This document shows, one piece after another, positions 34,112-42,902 of a stretch of 64,000 bases of DNA. Under the pieces are notes generated by a model, which had not been told where the DNA came from, ran no database searches, and worked only from the letters and a program-made list of their open reading frames with translations. A program made the position numbers and the translations under genes. The DNA lies in NCBI RefSeq assembly GCF_047920995.1, contig NZ_JBLRWZ010000010.1:1-64000 (forward strand), read 5' to 3'. The stretch comes from Aliidiomarina sp047920995 (lineage in GTDB: Bacteria; Pseudomonadota; Gammaproteobacteria; Enterobacterales; Alteromonadaceae). The first letter of the stretch is position 1; each line of letters opens with the position of its first letter.

Positions 34112-35725
34112 ATGGCGATTGAAATCAAAGTACCAGAATTACCGGAATCCGTAGCAGACGGCACCATCGCAACTTGGCACGTTAAAGAGGGCGATAAAGT
34201 TAGCCGCGATCAAAACCTGGTTGATATTGAAACCGACAAAGTTGTTTTGGAAGTTGTAGCCGAGGCTGATGGCGTAATCGGTAAGATTGATGCTGATGAA
34301 GGTGCAACAGTAAAAAGCAAAGAAGTAATCGGCAGCATTGAAGAAGGCGACGCAAGTGCAGATTCTGCTGATGATTCTTCGCAAGACGACGATAAATCAG
34401 AGAAAAAAGAAGAATCTTCATCTGCAGAGAAAGAAGAGAAGAAATCTGCAGACAAAGATGATTCTGCAGGCAAAGATAACGCAGAAGAGAGCGATGATGC
34501 TGACAAAGCAGATGCTAGCGGTGAAGAAATTGAAGTGAAGGTACCAGAGTTACCTGAATCAGTTTCAGAAGCCACTATTGCAACATGGCATGTGAAAGCT
34601 GGCGATAAAGTGAGCCGCGATCAGAATCTAGTAGACATTGAAACTGACAAAGTAGTACTAGAAGTGGTTGCAGAAGCAGACGGCGAACTTAGCGAAATTA
34701 TTCATGATGAAGGCGCTAATGTGAGCGCTAAAGAAGTGATTGGTAAGATCGTGAAAGGTGCTAGTGGCAGCAAACCAGCGCCAAAAGCTGAAAGCTCGGA
34801 TAAAGAAGCCAGTGATTCTGACAAAGATGCCGATGCAGTAAGCCCTTCAGTGCGTAGATTACTTGCCGAACACGATATCAAAGCAAGCGATGTGAAAGGC
34901 TCAGGCAAAGATGGCCGGATAACTAAAGAAGATGTAGAGAAGCACGTGAAATCATCTACTGAGAAGAAATCTGAAAGCAAATCTGCAAGCGGATCTGCAA
35001 GCAAGCCTGCTGCGGTAAGCGGCGATCGCACCCAGAAACGGGTACCGATGACGCGCTTGCGCAAAACTATCGCGAAACGTTTACTGGAAGCGAAAAACTC
35101 TACGGCAATGCTAACTACGTTTAACGAAGTAAACATGAAACCAATCATGGACATCCGGAAAACGTATCAGAAAGAGTTTGAAGAGCGCCATGGCATTCGT
35201 TTGGGCTTTATGTCGTTTTACGTTAAAGCTGTAGTTGAAGCACTGAAACGCTTCCCAGAAGTGAATGCATCGATTGATGGTGAAGATATCGTTTATCACA
35301 ACTACTTCGATGTAAGCATTGCTGTATCAACGCCGCGCGGCTTGGTTACGCCAGTATTACGTGATTGCGATAAATTGAGCTTGGCGGAAATTGAGGCTGG
35401 CATCAAAGAGCTAGCAATCAAAGGCCGTGATGGCAAATTAACAATGGACGAAATGCAAGGTGGTAACTTCACCATCACCAATGGTGGTGTGTTTGGTTCT
35501 CTCCTTTCAACTCCTATCTTGAACCCGCCGCAAAGCGCTATTTTGGGAATGCACAAAATCCAAGATCGGCCAATGGCGGTGGATGGCAAGGTAGAAATTC
35601 TGCCTATGATGTATCTGGCGATGTCTTACGATCACAGAATCATTGATGGCAAAGAATCGGTAGGCTTCTTGGTTACCGTGAAAAACCTGCTGGAAGATCC
35701 GCAACGTTTGTTGTTGGATATCTAA
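34112..35725 (+). CDS. sucB: 2-oxoglutarate dehydrogenase E2 (dihydrolipoyl succinyltransferase), two lipoyl domains
   Basis: The acyl-transfer core of the complex. This 537-residue protein is longer than the single-lipoyl E. coli enzyme because it has two lipoyl domains: residues 1 to about 78 with lipoyl-lysine K43, and about 141-218 with K180. They are joined by a highly acidic Ser/Asp/Lys linker. The peripheral E1/E3-binding domain is at about 243-280 (SPSVRRLLAEHDI). The acetyltransferase core carries the catalytic HRIIDG (H508, D512). It follows sucA by 16 bp. No lpd gene for E3 is in the window. Confidence 0.96.
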   Translation: MAIEIKVPELPESVADGTIATWHVKEGDKVSRDQNLVDIETDKVVLEVVAEADGVIGKIDADEGATVKSKEVIGSIEEGDASADSADDSSQDDDKSEKKEESSSAEKEEKKSADKDDSAGKDNAEESDDADKADASGEEIEVKVPELPESVSEATIATWHVKAGDKVSRDQNLVDIETDKVVLEVVAEADGELSEIIHDEGANVSAKEVIGKIVKGASGSKPAPKAESSDKEASDSDKDADAVSPSVRRLLAEHDIKASDVKGSGKDGRITKEDVEKHVKSSTEKKSESKSASGSASKPAAVSGDRTQKRVPMTRLRKTIAKRLLEAKNSTAMLTTFNEVNMKPIMDIRKTYQKEFEERHGIRLGFMSFYVKAVVEALKRFPEVNASIDGEDIVYHNYFDVSIAVSTPRGLVTPVLRDCDKLSLAEIEAGIKELAIKGRDGKLTMDEMQGGNFTITNGGVFGSLLSTPILNPPQSAILGMHKIQDRPMAVDGKVEILPMMYLAMSYDHRIIDGKESVGFLVTVKNLLEDPQRLLLDI

Positions 35726-35732
35726 AGCTTCT

Positions 35733-35788
35733 CAGCGGCGGCCAATTTAGTGCTGCCGCTGTCATTTTGCGCGAGATAAACGTATAAT
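35733..35788 (+). promoter_or_regulatory. Hairpin and promoter between sucB and sucC
   Basis: A 7-bp GC stem (CAGCGGC at 35733-35739 with GCCGCTG at 35755-35761) is followed by TCATTTT and may attenuate transcription. TATAAT at 35783-35788 is a perfect -10 hexamer. A weak -35 candidate (TGTCAT) is 17 bp upstream. Together these suggest that sucCD can be transcribed separately from sucAB. Confidence 0.5.
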
Positions 35789-35856
35789 CCCGCGCGAATA
35801 TTCGGGTAAGCAGCCTCGGCTGCTTTCGTTTTGAATGAACAAACGGAATAAGCATC

Positions 35857-37026
35857 ATGAATTTGCATGAGTATCAAGCAAAACAGCTTTTCAGAGAGTT
35901 TGGATTACCAGTATCTGATGGATACGCGGTAGACACTGCTGATGAAGCCGTAGAAGCAGCCAAGAAAATTGGCGGCGACAAGTGGGTAGTGAAATGTCAG
36001 GTTCACGCTGGTGGCCGCGGTAAAGCGGGCGGTGTGAAACTTGTATCATCACTTGATGAAGTTCGTGCTTTCGCAGATAACTGGGTTGGCAAAAACTTAG
36101 TTACTTATCAAACAGATGCGAATGGTCAGCCAGTAGCGAAAATCTTGGTTGAAAGCCTCACCGATATCGACAAAGAGCTTTATCTTGGTGCAGTAGTAGA
36201 CCGTGCAACGCGTAAAATTGTTTTCATGGCCTCTACAGAAGGCGGCGTGGAAATTGAAACGGTTGCTGAAGAAACGCCAGAGAAAATTCTGAAAGCGATT
36301 ATCGACCCAACGGTTGGTGCACAGCCTTATCAAGGCCGCGATTTAGGATTCCAACTAGGCCTGAACCCAGAGCAAGTGAAGCAATTCACTAAAATCTTCC
36401 TGGGCTTGGCAAAAATGTTTGAACAGTATGATTTTGCGCTATTAGAAATCAACCCATTGGTAATTACCGATGAAGGCAACTTGCATTGCCTAGATGGCAA
36501 AATCAATATCGATAGCAATGCGATTTATCGCCAGCCAAAAATCAAAGAAATGCACGATCCTTCGCAAGAAGATGCGCGCGAAGCGCATGCTGCAAAATTT
36601 GAACTGAACTATGTTGCGCTTGATGGCAACATTGGTTGCATGGTAAACGGTGCTGGCCTAGCAATGGGTACCATGGATATCGTTAAGCTAAGCGGTGGCG
36701 AGCCTGCTAACTTCCTAGATGTTGGTGGCGGAGCTACAAAAGAGCGCGTTTCTGAAGCATTCAAGATCATTTTATCTGATAAGAGTGTGAAAGCCGTATT
36801 TGTGAACATCTTCGGTGGTATCGTGCGTTGCGATATGATCGCTGAAGGTATCATTGGTGCTGTTGAAGAAGTTGGCGTTAAAGTACCAGTTGTTGTGCGC
36901 CTTGAAGGTAACAACGCTGAACTTGGTACGCAAAAGCTAGCGGAAAGCGGTTTGAACATTGAAGCTGCTACCAGCTTATCTGACGCAGCTCAGAAAGTTG
37001 TAGCTGCAGCAGCTGGAGGTCAATAA
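35857..37026 (+). CDS. sucC: Succinyl-CoA synthetase beta subunit (ADP-forming)
   Basis: The nucleotide-binding and succinate-binding subunit, 389 residues, that with SucD makes ATP (or GTP) from succinyl-CoA. The ATP-grasp domain begins MNLHEYQAKQLFREFG, with KCQVHAGGRGKAGGV near residue 50 and EINPLVI-type metal ligands. The C-terminal CoA-ligase domain has NGAGLAMGTMD and NIFGGIVRCD. Its stop overlaps the sucD start (TAATG). Confidence 0.97.
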   Translation: MNLHEYQAKQLFREFGLPVSDGYAVDTADEAVEAAKKIGGDKWVVKCQVHAGGRGKAGGVKLVSSLDEVRAFADNWVGKNLVTYQTDANGQPVAKILVESLTDIDKELYLGAVVDRATRKIVFMASTEGGVEIETVAEETPEKILKAIIDPTVGAQPYQGRDLGFQLGLNPEQVKQFTKIFLGLAKMFEQYDFALLEINPLVITDEGNLHCLDGKINIDSNAIYRQPKIKEMHDPSQEDAREAHAAKFELNYVALDGNIGCMVNGAGLAMGTMDIVKLSGGEPANFLDVGGGATKERVSEAFKIILSDKSVKAVFVNIFGGIVRCDMIAEGIIGAVEEVGVKVPVVVRLEGNNAELGTQKLAESGLNIEAATSLSDAAQKVVAAAAGGQ

Positions 37027-37898
37027 TGAGCATCCTGATTAATAAAGACACCAAAGTAATCTGTCAGGGTTTCACTGGCGGCCAAGGCACGTTCCACTCA
37101 GAGCAAGCAATTGCTTACGGAACGAAAATGGTTGGCGGCGTAACTCCAGGTAAAGGTGGCCAAACGCACCTAGGTTTACCTGTATTTAACACCGTTAAAG
37201 AAGCGGTAGCGCAAACCGGTGCAACTGCATCAGTTATCTACGTACCAGCTCCTTTCTGTAAAGATTCAATCATTGAAGCTGCTGATGCAGGTATTGAACT
37301 GATTGTATGTATTACCGAAGGCATTCCAACTATTGATATGCTGTACGTGAAAGAATACCTAACGCACAAAGGCGTTCGCATGATCGGCCCGAACTGCCCA
37401 GGTGTTATCACGCCAGGCGAATGTAAGATTGGTATTATGCCAGGCCACATTCATAAGCCAGGTAAAGTAGGTATCGTTTCACGTTCTGGTACTCTTACTT
37501 ACGAAGCAGTGAAGCAAACTACAGATGAAGGCTTTGGCCAATCAAGCTGTGTTGGTATTGGTGGAGATCCAATTCCTGGTTCTAACTTTATCGATATTCT
37601 CGAGATGTTCGAAAAAGATCCAGCTACTGAAGCCATCGTAATGATCGGTGAAATTGGTGGTACTGCTGAAGAAGAAGCAGCGGAATACATTAAAGCGAAT
37701 GTAACCAAGCCTGTGGTTTCTTACATTGCTGGTGTTACTGCTCCTCCAGGTAAGCGCATGGGCCATGCTGGTGCGATTATTTCTGGCGGTAAAGGTACTG
37801 CAGACGAGAAATTCGCAGCACTTGAAGCTGCTGGTGTTAAAACTGTGCGTAGCCTTGCCGATATTGGTAAAGCATTGCGCGAAAAAACAGGTTGGTAA
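37026..37898 (+). CDS. sucD: Succinyl-CoA synthetase alpha subunit
   Basis: The 290-residue CoA-binding subunit, phosphorylated during catalysis on H247 in GHAGAIISGGKGTA. The N-terminal Rossmann domain contains ICQGFTGGQGTFHSEQAI and GVTPGKGGQTHLGLPVF, and the power-helix region includes GPNCPGVITP. It is the last gene of sucABCD and is followed by a very strong terminator. Confidence 0.97.
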   Translation: MSILINKDTKVICQGFTGGQGTFHSEQAIAYGTKMVGGVTPGKGGQTHLGLPVFNTVKEAVAQTGATASVIYVPAPFCKDSIIEAADAGIELIVCITEGIPTIDMLYVKEYLTHKGVRMIGPNCPGVITPGECKIGIMPGHIHKPGKVGIVSRSGTLTYEAVKQTTDEGFGQSSCVGIGGDPIPGSNFIDILEMFEKDPATEAIVMIGEIGGTAEEEAAEYIKANVTKPVVSYIAGVTAPPGKRMGHAGAIISGGKGTADEKFAALEAAGVKTVRSLADIGKALREKTGW

Positions 37899-37936
37899 TT
37901 CGTTTTTCTAGCGAACCCAATAACTTTGCCAAGGTA

Positions 37937-37980
37937 CACCCATAAAAAAACGCTGCATGAGCAGCGTTTTTTTATGGGTG
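37937..37980. terminator. Strong bidirectional terminator after sucD
   Basis: Positions 37937-37956 and 37961-37980 are perfectly complementary over 20 bp around an ATGA loop. The core is ACGCTGC/GCAGCGT flanked by seven A's and seven T's. It can end the sucABCD transcript and also the convergent LysR gene, which stops at 38023. Confidence 0.93.
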
Positions 37981-38022
37981 CTCTGGGCACGGCGGAGCTG
38001 TAGTTGTTATTTTTGCTTAGTA

Positions 38023-38955
38023 TTACTCGGTAGATATTTCGATAACGGTTTGCAAATTTTTCAGTAGCCAAGTTAATGCAGGATCATTTTCATACGCTGC
38101 GTGCCAATATACCTGCAAGCGCGTTGCTGGCACGGCGATGGGCATTGGCCAACTACGCAGAGAATATTGCGTAACCAAGCGCTGCGCGATACGTGCAGGT
38201 AACGTAAGTAACGCTCCGGTGGCAGTTACTAGTTGTGCTGCAGTTTGGTAACTTTGCACCCGCGCGAGTATGTGCCGCTCTACACCCAATTCCCGTAGCA
38301 ACATATCTTCAAGCACAGAGCCGCGTGCGCGGGTAGACACCGCTAGGTGAGAGCTTGCTAAATAGCGTTCACGAGTAAGTTGCTGTTGCTCGTTGGCTCG
38401 GCTTAGTACGGCAAATGGTTCTTGTAAAAAGGGCTGTTGCTGAATGGGGCTGCTCATAGCCATTGCTACATCAATCACCACATCGGCTTTGCGATTCAAC
38501 AGATAATCACTAATTTGTGTATGCGGCACGGCAATGCTTTCCAGCTTGGCCTGCGGTGCTGCCTGCTGCAACCGTTTATAAATACGCGGAAACAGCTCGG
38601 CCTCTAACGCTTCGGGCATACCTATTCGAAAGGTACGTTGGGTTGTTGTAGGGCTGAAATTACGGCCTCGGCTTACTAACCCTTGCATGCGCGCTAACAC
38701 TTCATTGAGTTCTGGTACCAATTTTTCACATAAGGCTGTTGGCTGTTGATAGCGCCCGTTGCGCACGAATAGCTGATCATCGAAGGTATCACGCAAGCGC
38801 CGTAAGGCATGGCTAATAGCGGAGGGGGTGAGTGCAAGCTCTGCTGCAGCACGCCCTAACTGCCGTTCACGATAAATTGCTACTAATACCCGCAAAAGGT
38901 TGAGATCAACCTTGCTATGGTTTGCAGTATGCTGATTAGAATGAATTTTATTCAT
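38023..38955 (-). CDS. LysR family transcriptional regulator
   Basis: This 310-residue regulator has an N-terminal winged helix-turn-helix (about residues 17-76: LNLLRVLVAIYRERQLGRAAAEL, SAISHALRRLRDTFDDQLFVR). The effector-binding domain follows from about 105. The 'LDLNLLRV' start and 'DQLFVRNGRYQQPT' resemble the NodD/LeuO-like branch of LysR proteins. It is divergent from the acyl-CoA dehydrogenase gene at 39036, so that operon is the likely target. The start codon lies inside an ATGAAT/ATTCAT inverted repeat that may be its autoregulatory site. Confidence 0.92.
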   Translation of the reverse strand: MNKIHSNQHTANHSKVDLNLLRVLVAIYRERQLGRAAAELALTPSAISHALRRLRDTFDDQLFVRNGRYQQPTALCEKLVPELNEVLARMQGLVSRGRNFSPTTTQRTFRIGMPEALEAELFPRIYKRLQQAAPQAKLESIAVPHTQISDYLLNRKADVVIDVAMAMSSPIQQQPFLQEPFAVLSRANEQQQLTRERYLASSHLAVSTRARGSVLEDMLLRELGVERHILARVQSYQTAAQLVTATGALLTLPARIAQRLVTQYSLRSWPMPIAVPATRLQVYWHAAYENDPALTWLLKNLQTVIEISTE

Positions 38956-38991
38956 GTTATACCTTTAATAACTTTCACTTCATTCATGTTA
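38941..38991. promoter_or_regulatory. Candidate LysR operator region
   Basis: ATGAAT-TTT-ATTCAT (38941-38955) is a perfect inverted repeat over the LysR start codon. ATTCATGTTA occurs at 38950-38959 and again at 38982-38991, 32 bp apart, about three helical turns. This spaced arrangement in the divergent promoter suits LysR-type binding. The sites are inferred only from the repeats. Confidence 0.45.
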
Positions 38992-39035
38992 AGAAACTTC
39001 GTAGGATGTAGCCACTATTATTTTGGAGAATTGCC

Positions 39036-40253
39036 ATGTTTGGATTATCAGAAAATGCTCAACAGTATTTAGGTCGTGTAAAAGCCTTCATGGCTGAACA
39101 TGTGTATCCGGTGGAAGCGGAGATATTGGCTGAAATTAACAGTAAGCACGCGCATGGCAACTGGCGTGAATGGCAGGTACCCGAGCAACTCGCGAACTTA
39201 AAAAAACAGGCCCAAGCGGCAGGCTTATGGAATCTATTTTTGCCGGATGCCCGCTTAGGGCAGGGGTTATCAACCAGTGAGTACGCTCCATTAGCAGAAC
39301 AAATGGGGCGCAGTATTATTGCGCCAGAGATCTTTAATTGTAATGCGCCTGATACCGGCAATATGGAAGTGCTTTACCATTACGGTTCCGATGCGCAGAA
39401 GAAAGAATGGTTAGAACCGTTACTGCGTGGGGAAATTCGTTCGGTGTTTGGCATGACCGAGCCACAAGTTGCGTCTTCGGATGCCACCAATATGGAAACA
39501 CGGATTATTGCTGATGGTGATGATGTAGTAATTACGGGCCGTAAATGGTGGAGTACTGGGCTTGGCCACCCGAACGCGAAAGTGGCGATTGTAATGGGGT
39601 TAACTGATCCTGATGCGGATAAACATCAACGCCATTCTATGGTTTTGGTGCCACTAGATGCCGAAGGCGTTACCATTGAACGCATGCTACCGGTATTTGG
39701 GGATTACGATGCGCCTTATGGCCATGGGGAAGTAAGCTTTAATGGCGTAAGAGTGCCAAAAGGGAACGTAATTGGTAAGCTGGGAGCTGGTTTCGCTATT
39801 GCCCAAGGCCGTTTAGGGCCAGGTAGAATTCACCATTGTATGCGCGCATTAGGCGCAGCGGAGCGCTCATTAGAAATGATGATTAACCGTGCTATGCACC
39901 GTGTAGCATTTGGTAAACCATTGTTGCAATTAGGCGACAACGCCACGCGGATTGCCAAACATCGTATGGCAATTGATCAAGCACGCCTGTATACCATGTA
40001 CACGGCATCAGTAATTGATCATCAAGGTGTGCGCGCTGCCGCCAGTGAAATTGCGGGTATTAAAGCGGTAGTGCCTACGGTGCTGCAAAACGTAGTGGAT
40101 GATGCTATTCAAGTGCATGGTGGTGGTGGCTTAAGCCATGATTATGTACTTACCGGGTTTTATGCCATGGCACGAGCGCTGCGCTTAGCGGATGGGCCCG
40201 ATGAAGTTCACCAAGCCATGGTGTTACGCCAAGAAATGAAGAAATATCGATAG
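39036..40253 (+). CDS. Acyl-CoA dehydrogenase (ACAD10/11-like)
   Basis: A 405-residue FAD-dependent acyl-CoA dehydrogenase. The N-terminal helical domain is at about 1-140, the beta domain carries the flavin motif FGMTEPQVASSDATNMET, and the C-terminal helical domain contains ARLYTMY and IQVHGGGGLSHDYVLTGFYA with an FAD-binding GGxG. It is most like the dehydrogenase part of ACAD10/ACAD11. In Pseudomonas putida, LvaC with the kinase LvaA converts 4-hydroxyacyl-CoA to enoyl-CoA through a 4-phospho intermediate. The next gene is such a kinase. Substrate is inferred. Confidence 0.9.
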   Translation: MFGLSENAQQYLGRVKAFMAEHVYPVEAEILAEINSKHAHGNWREWQVPEQLANLKKQAQAAGLWNLFLPDARLGQGLSTSEYAPLAEQMGRSIIAPEIFNCNAPDTGNMEVLYHYGSDAQKKEWLEPLLRGEIRSVFGMTEPQVASSDATNMETRIIADGDDVVITGRKWWSTGLGHPNAKVAIVMGLTDPDADKHQRHSMVLVPLDAEGVTIERMLPVFGDYDAPYGHGEVSFNGVRVPKGNVIGKLGAGFAIAQGRLGPGRIHHCMRALGAAERSLEMMINRAMHRVAFGKPLLQLGDNATRIAKHRMAIDQARLYTMYTASVIDHQGVRAAASEIAGIKAVVPTVLQNVVDDAIQVHGGGGLSHDYVLTGFYAMARALRLADGPDEVHQAMVLRQEMKKYR

Positions 40254-40261
40254 GAATCGTG

Positions 40262-41335
40262 ATGAGCACTACAAATCAAGTAATAGACCAAGGTGTTGCC
40301 GTTCGCGAACAAGAGCAATTTGATGTGGCTACGGTAACCCAATGGTTGCAGAATAAACTACCTGAATTAAATGATACGCCAACCTTAACGCAATTCCCGG
40401 GTGGTGCATCAAATTGGACCTACCGGCTTGAATACAACACTGCAGACCTAATATTGCGTCGTCCTCCGGCGGGAACGAAGGCAAAATCGGCACACAATAT
40501 GCAGCGTGAACACGATATTCAGCTGATGTTGAAGAAGTATTACCCGGTAGTTCCAAAGATGGTTGGCTATTGTGCCGATGAATCACTGATTGGTAGTGAT
40601 TTTTATGTAATGGAACGGGTGCCTGGCATTATTCCCCGGAAAAATATGCCCCGAGGCGTTGAGCTTTCCGAGCAACAGGTGCGTGAGCTCTGTACCAACA
40701 TGCTCGATCAACTGATTGCTCTGCATAAGGTTGATTACCGCATGGCCGGTTTAGATACCATTGGCAAGGGTGAAGGCTATATTGATCGGCAGGTAAAAGG
40801 CTGGTGCGACCGCTATCGACGTGCAAAAACTTGGAATGTGCCATCCGGTAAGAAGATTATGCAATGGTTAGAGGCGAATAAGCCTGCGCGGGAAATGCTC
40901 TGCATTACCCACAATGATTTTCGCTTCGATAACTTGGTGTTGAACCCAGATAACCCCACAGAAATATTGGCGGTGCTGGATTGGGAACTTGCTACCATTG
41001 GTGATCCGCTCGTAGAGCTAGGCAATATGCTCGCATACTGGGTGCAGGCTGATGATGATCGGGTGGCGAAAGCAACTCGGCGACAGCCTACGCATCTAAA
41101 AGGAATGCTAACGCGGGATGAAGTAATTGCGTATTATTGCGAGAAAATGGGTTTTGATGATGTAGATATGCGCTTCTACCAAGTGTTTGGCTTGTTCCGT
41201 TTATCGGTGATTGCGCAGCAAATTTATTATCGCTACTACCATAAACAAACGCGCAACCCAGCGTTCAAAAACTTTTGGTTTGTGGTGCATTACTTACACC
41301 GCCGTTGCCGCAAATTAATGCGAGCAAGTGCGTAA
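40262..41335 (+). CDS. APH-like phosphotransferase (ACAD10/11 kinase domain-like)
   Basis: A kinase of 357 residues in the aminoglycoside-phosphotransferase superfamily. The Gly-rich region FPGGASNWTYRLEYN is near residue 48, with LILRRPPAGTKAKSAHNM. Brenner's motif is THNDFRFDNLVLNP and the metal Asp lies in VLDWELATIGDPLVELG. This pattern is that of the kinase half of ACAD10/ACAD11 and of LvaA. It starts eight bases after the acyl-CoA dehydrogenase gene, consistent with joint action on a hydroxyacyl-CoA. ATG at 40262 has AGGA six bases upstream. Confidence 0.88.
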   Translation: MSTTNQVIDQGVAVREQEQFDVATVTQWLQNKLPELNDTPTLTQFPGGASNWTYRLEYNTADLILRRPPAGTKAKSAHNMQREHDIQLMLKKYYPVVPKMVGYCADESLIGSDFYVMERVPGIIPRKNMPRGVELSEQQVRELCTNMLDQLIALHKVDYRMAGLDTIGKGEGYIDRQVKGWCDRYRRAKTWNVPSGKKIMQWLEANKPAREMLCITHNDFRFDNLVLNPDNPTEILAVLDWELATIGDPLVELGNMLAYWVQADDDRVAKATRRQPTHLKGMLTRDEVIAYYCEKMGFDDVDMRFYQVFGLFRLSVIAQQIYYRYYHKQTRNPAFKNFWFVVHYLHRRCRKLMRASA

Positions 41336-42027
41336 TGGCTATTGTTACGCTAGTGCGCCATGGGCAAGCTTCGTTTGGGGCTGCTGATTATGATCAACTT
41401 TCACCTTTAGGAGTTCAGCAGCTCGAGCACTTGGGTTCTTTGTTGCGCGCACAAGAGGAACAATTTGATGTGCTATTACGCGGTAGTTTGCGTCGCCATG
41501 AACAGAGTGCCGCCGCATTTCTAAATGGCTATCAAAAGCCGCTCACGCTGCAGGAACAACCGCATTGGAATGAGTTTGACCATCGTGCAGTAATGCATGC
41601 GCTTGCCCATGAAGAGCCGCAGTTGCGTGAGTTATTCGCCGCTGATGGTAAGCCAGAGGTGAGTGAGCAAGAGGTATTGGCATTATTTATGCGGGCGGTA
41701 CAGCGCTGGCAATCAGGTGCATGTGATGCCGATTACGTAGAGCCTTGGCCAGCATTTGTGGCTCGTGTAGAAGAAGCTTGGCAGAAGCTGCATTCGCTTG
41801 CCGAGCATAAACGCATTTTGGTGATTACATCTGGCGGCCCGATTGCGATATCAACTATGGGTAGTTTGGGGATGCCGGCTGAACAAATGATGTCGATAAA
41901 CCAGCATTTGGTGAATTCAGGTATCAGCCGTTTTCGCTGGCAGCCTGAGCAACCACGGCAACTGATTAGCTTGAATGAGCATGCCCACGTAACGGGGCGC
42001 TATAAACATTTACTGAGCTATCGTTAG
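41335..42027 (+). CDS. Histidine phosphatase family protein
   Basis: A phosphoglycerate-mutase-like phosphatase of 230 residues. The phosphohistidine motif LVRHGQASFG is at residues 6-15, with RGSLRRHEQSA and the late SGGPI region supplying the second catalytic histidine/glycine loop. The start overlaps the kinase stop as TAATG, so it belongs to the same translation unit. It may act on a phosphorylated intermediate or product of the pathway, but that is only suggested by context. Confidence 0.88.
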   Translation: MAIVTLVRHGQASFGAADYDQLSPLGVQQLEHLGSLLRAQEEQFDVLLRGSLRRHEQSAAAFLNGYQKPLTLQEQPHWNEFDHRAVMHALAHEEPQLRELFAADGKPEVSEQEVLALFMRAVQRWQSGACDADYVEPWPAFVARVEEAWQKLHSLAEHKRILVITSGGPIAISTMGSLGMPAEQMMSINQHLVNSGISRFRWQPEQPRQLISLNEHAHVTGRYKHLLSYR

Positions 42028-42105
42028 ATAGTGAGCCTGCTTGTATCCTGTGCAACATTAGCAGAGGAGTAGTGAGGCGGAATCGATTACTAGTAAAAAG
42101 GAATA

Positions 42106-42861
42106 ATGATGCGTAAACGTATTTTAATTACTGGAGCAAGCTCTGGTTTGGGTGAAGAAATGGCGCGGCAATTTGCAGCCAAAGGCCATGATTTAGCCCT
42201 GTGTGCTCGCCGTACTGAACGCTTAGAGGCGCTGCAAGCGGAAATTGCTGAGAAATACCCACAGGTAACAGTAATTTTGCAGGCCTTGGATGTGAATGAT
42301 CACGATGCTGTGTTTCGTGTGTTCAATGAATTTAAAGAAGAGCTGGGTGGTTTAGATCGCGTAATTGTAAATGCGGGAATGGGTAAGGGCGGTTCGCTAG
42401 GTACAGGCCTGTTCAAATATAATAAGCTTACGGCAGAAACGAATTACATTGCTGCGTTGGCCCAGTGTGAGGCGGCGTTGGAAATATTCCGCGCGCAGAA
42501 CGATGGCCATTTGGTAACCATATCCTCGGTAAGTGCGTTGCGTGGTATGCCGCGGGCGTTAACAGCATATGCTTCGAGCAAAGCCGCATTGGTAAATCTT
42601 AGCGAAGGAATTCGAGCAGATTTGCTGCGCAGTAAGAGCCCCATTAAGGTAAGTTGCATTATGCCGGGCTTTATTCGCTCGGAAATTAATGAGAAAGTAA
42701 AGAATACGCCATTTATGTGCGATACCGTGCCAGGCGTGCGTAGCATGGTGCAGGCCATTGAAAAAGAGCAAGCATCTGCTTATGTACCAGGTTGGCCATG
42801 GAATGTGATTGCATTTCTAATCAAGCGCCTGCCATTACGAATTGTAATGAAAATGGGCTAG
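42106..42861 (+). CDS. SDR family oxidoreductase
   Basis: A short-chain dehydrogenase/reductase of 251 residues. The Rossmann cofactor motif ITGASSGLGEEMA is at about 8-20, NAGMGKGG at about 89-96, and the catalytic Ser and YxxxK are in ISSVSALRGMPRALTAYASSKAAL. LCARRTERLEAL suggests an NADP-preferring Arg. The C-terminus is hydrophobic. It is downstream of the acyl-CoA dehydrogenase cluster and may oxidise a hydroxyacyl intermediate, but the substrate is unknown. A second ATG at 42109 has better Shine-Dalgarno spacing. Confidence 0.9.
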   Translation: MMRKRILITGASSGLGEEMARQFAAKGHDLALCARRTERLEALQAEIAEKYPQVTVILQALDVNDHDAVFRVFNEFKEELGGLDRVIVNAGMGKGGSLGTGLFKYNKLTAETNYIAALAQCEAALEIFRAQNDGHLVTISSVSALRGMPRALTAYASSKAALVNLSEGIRADLLRSKSPIKVSCIMPGFIRSEINEKVKNTPFMCDTVPGVRSMVQAIEKEQASAYVPGWPWNVIAFLIKRLPLRIVMKMG

Positions 42862-42902
42862 TAGTACCTGACAAGCAGGTTGATGCAGAATAAGAGGGTG
42901 TT

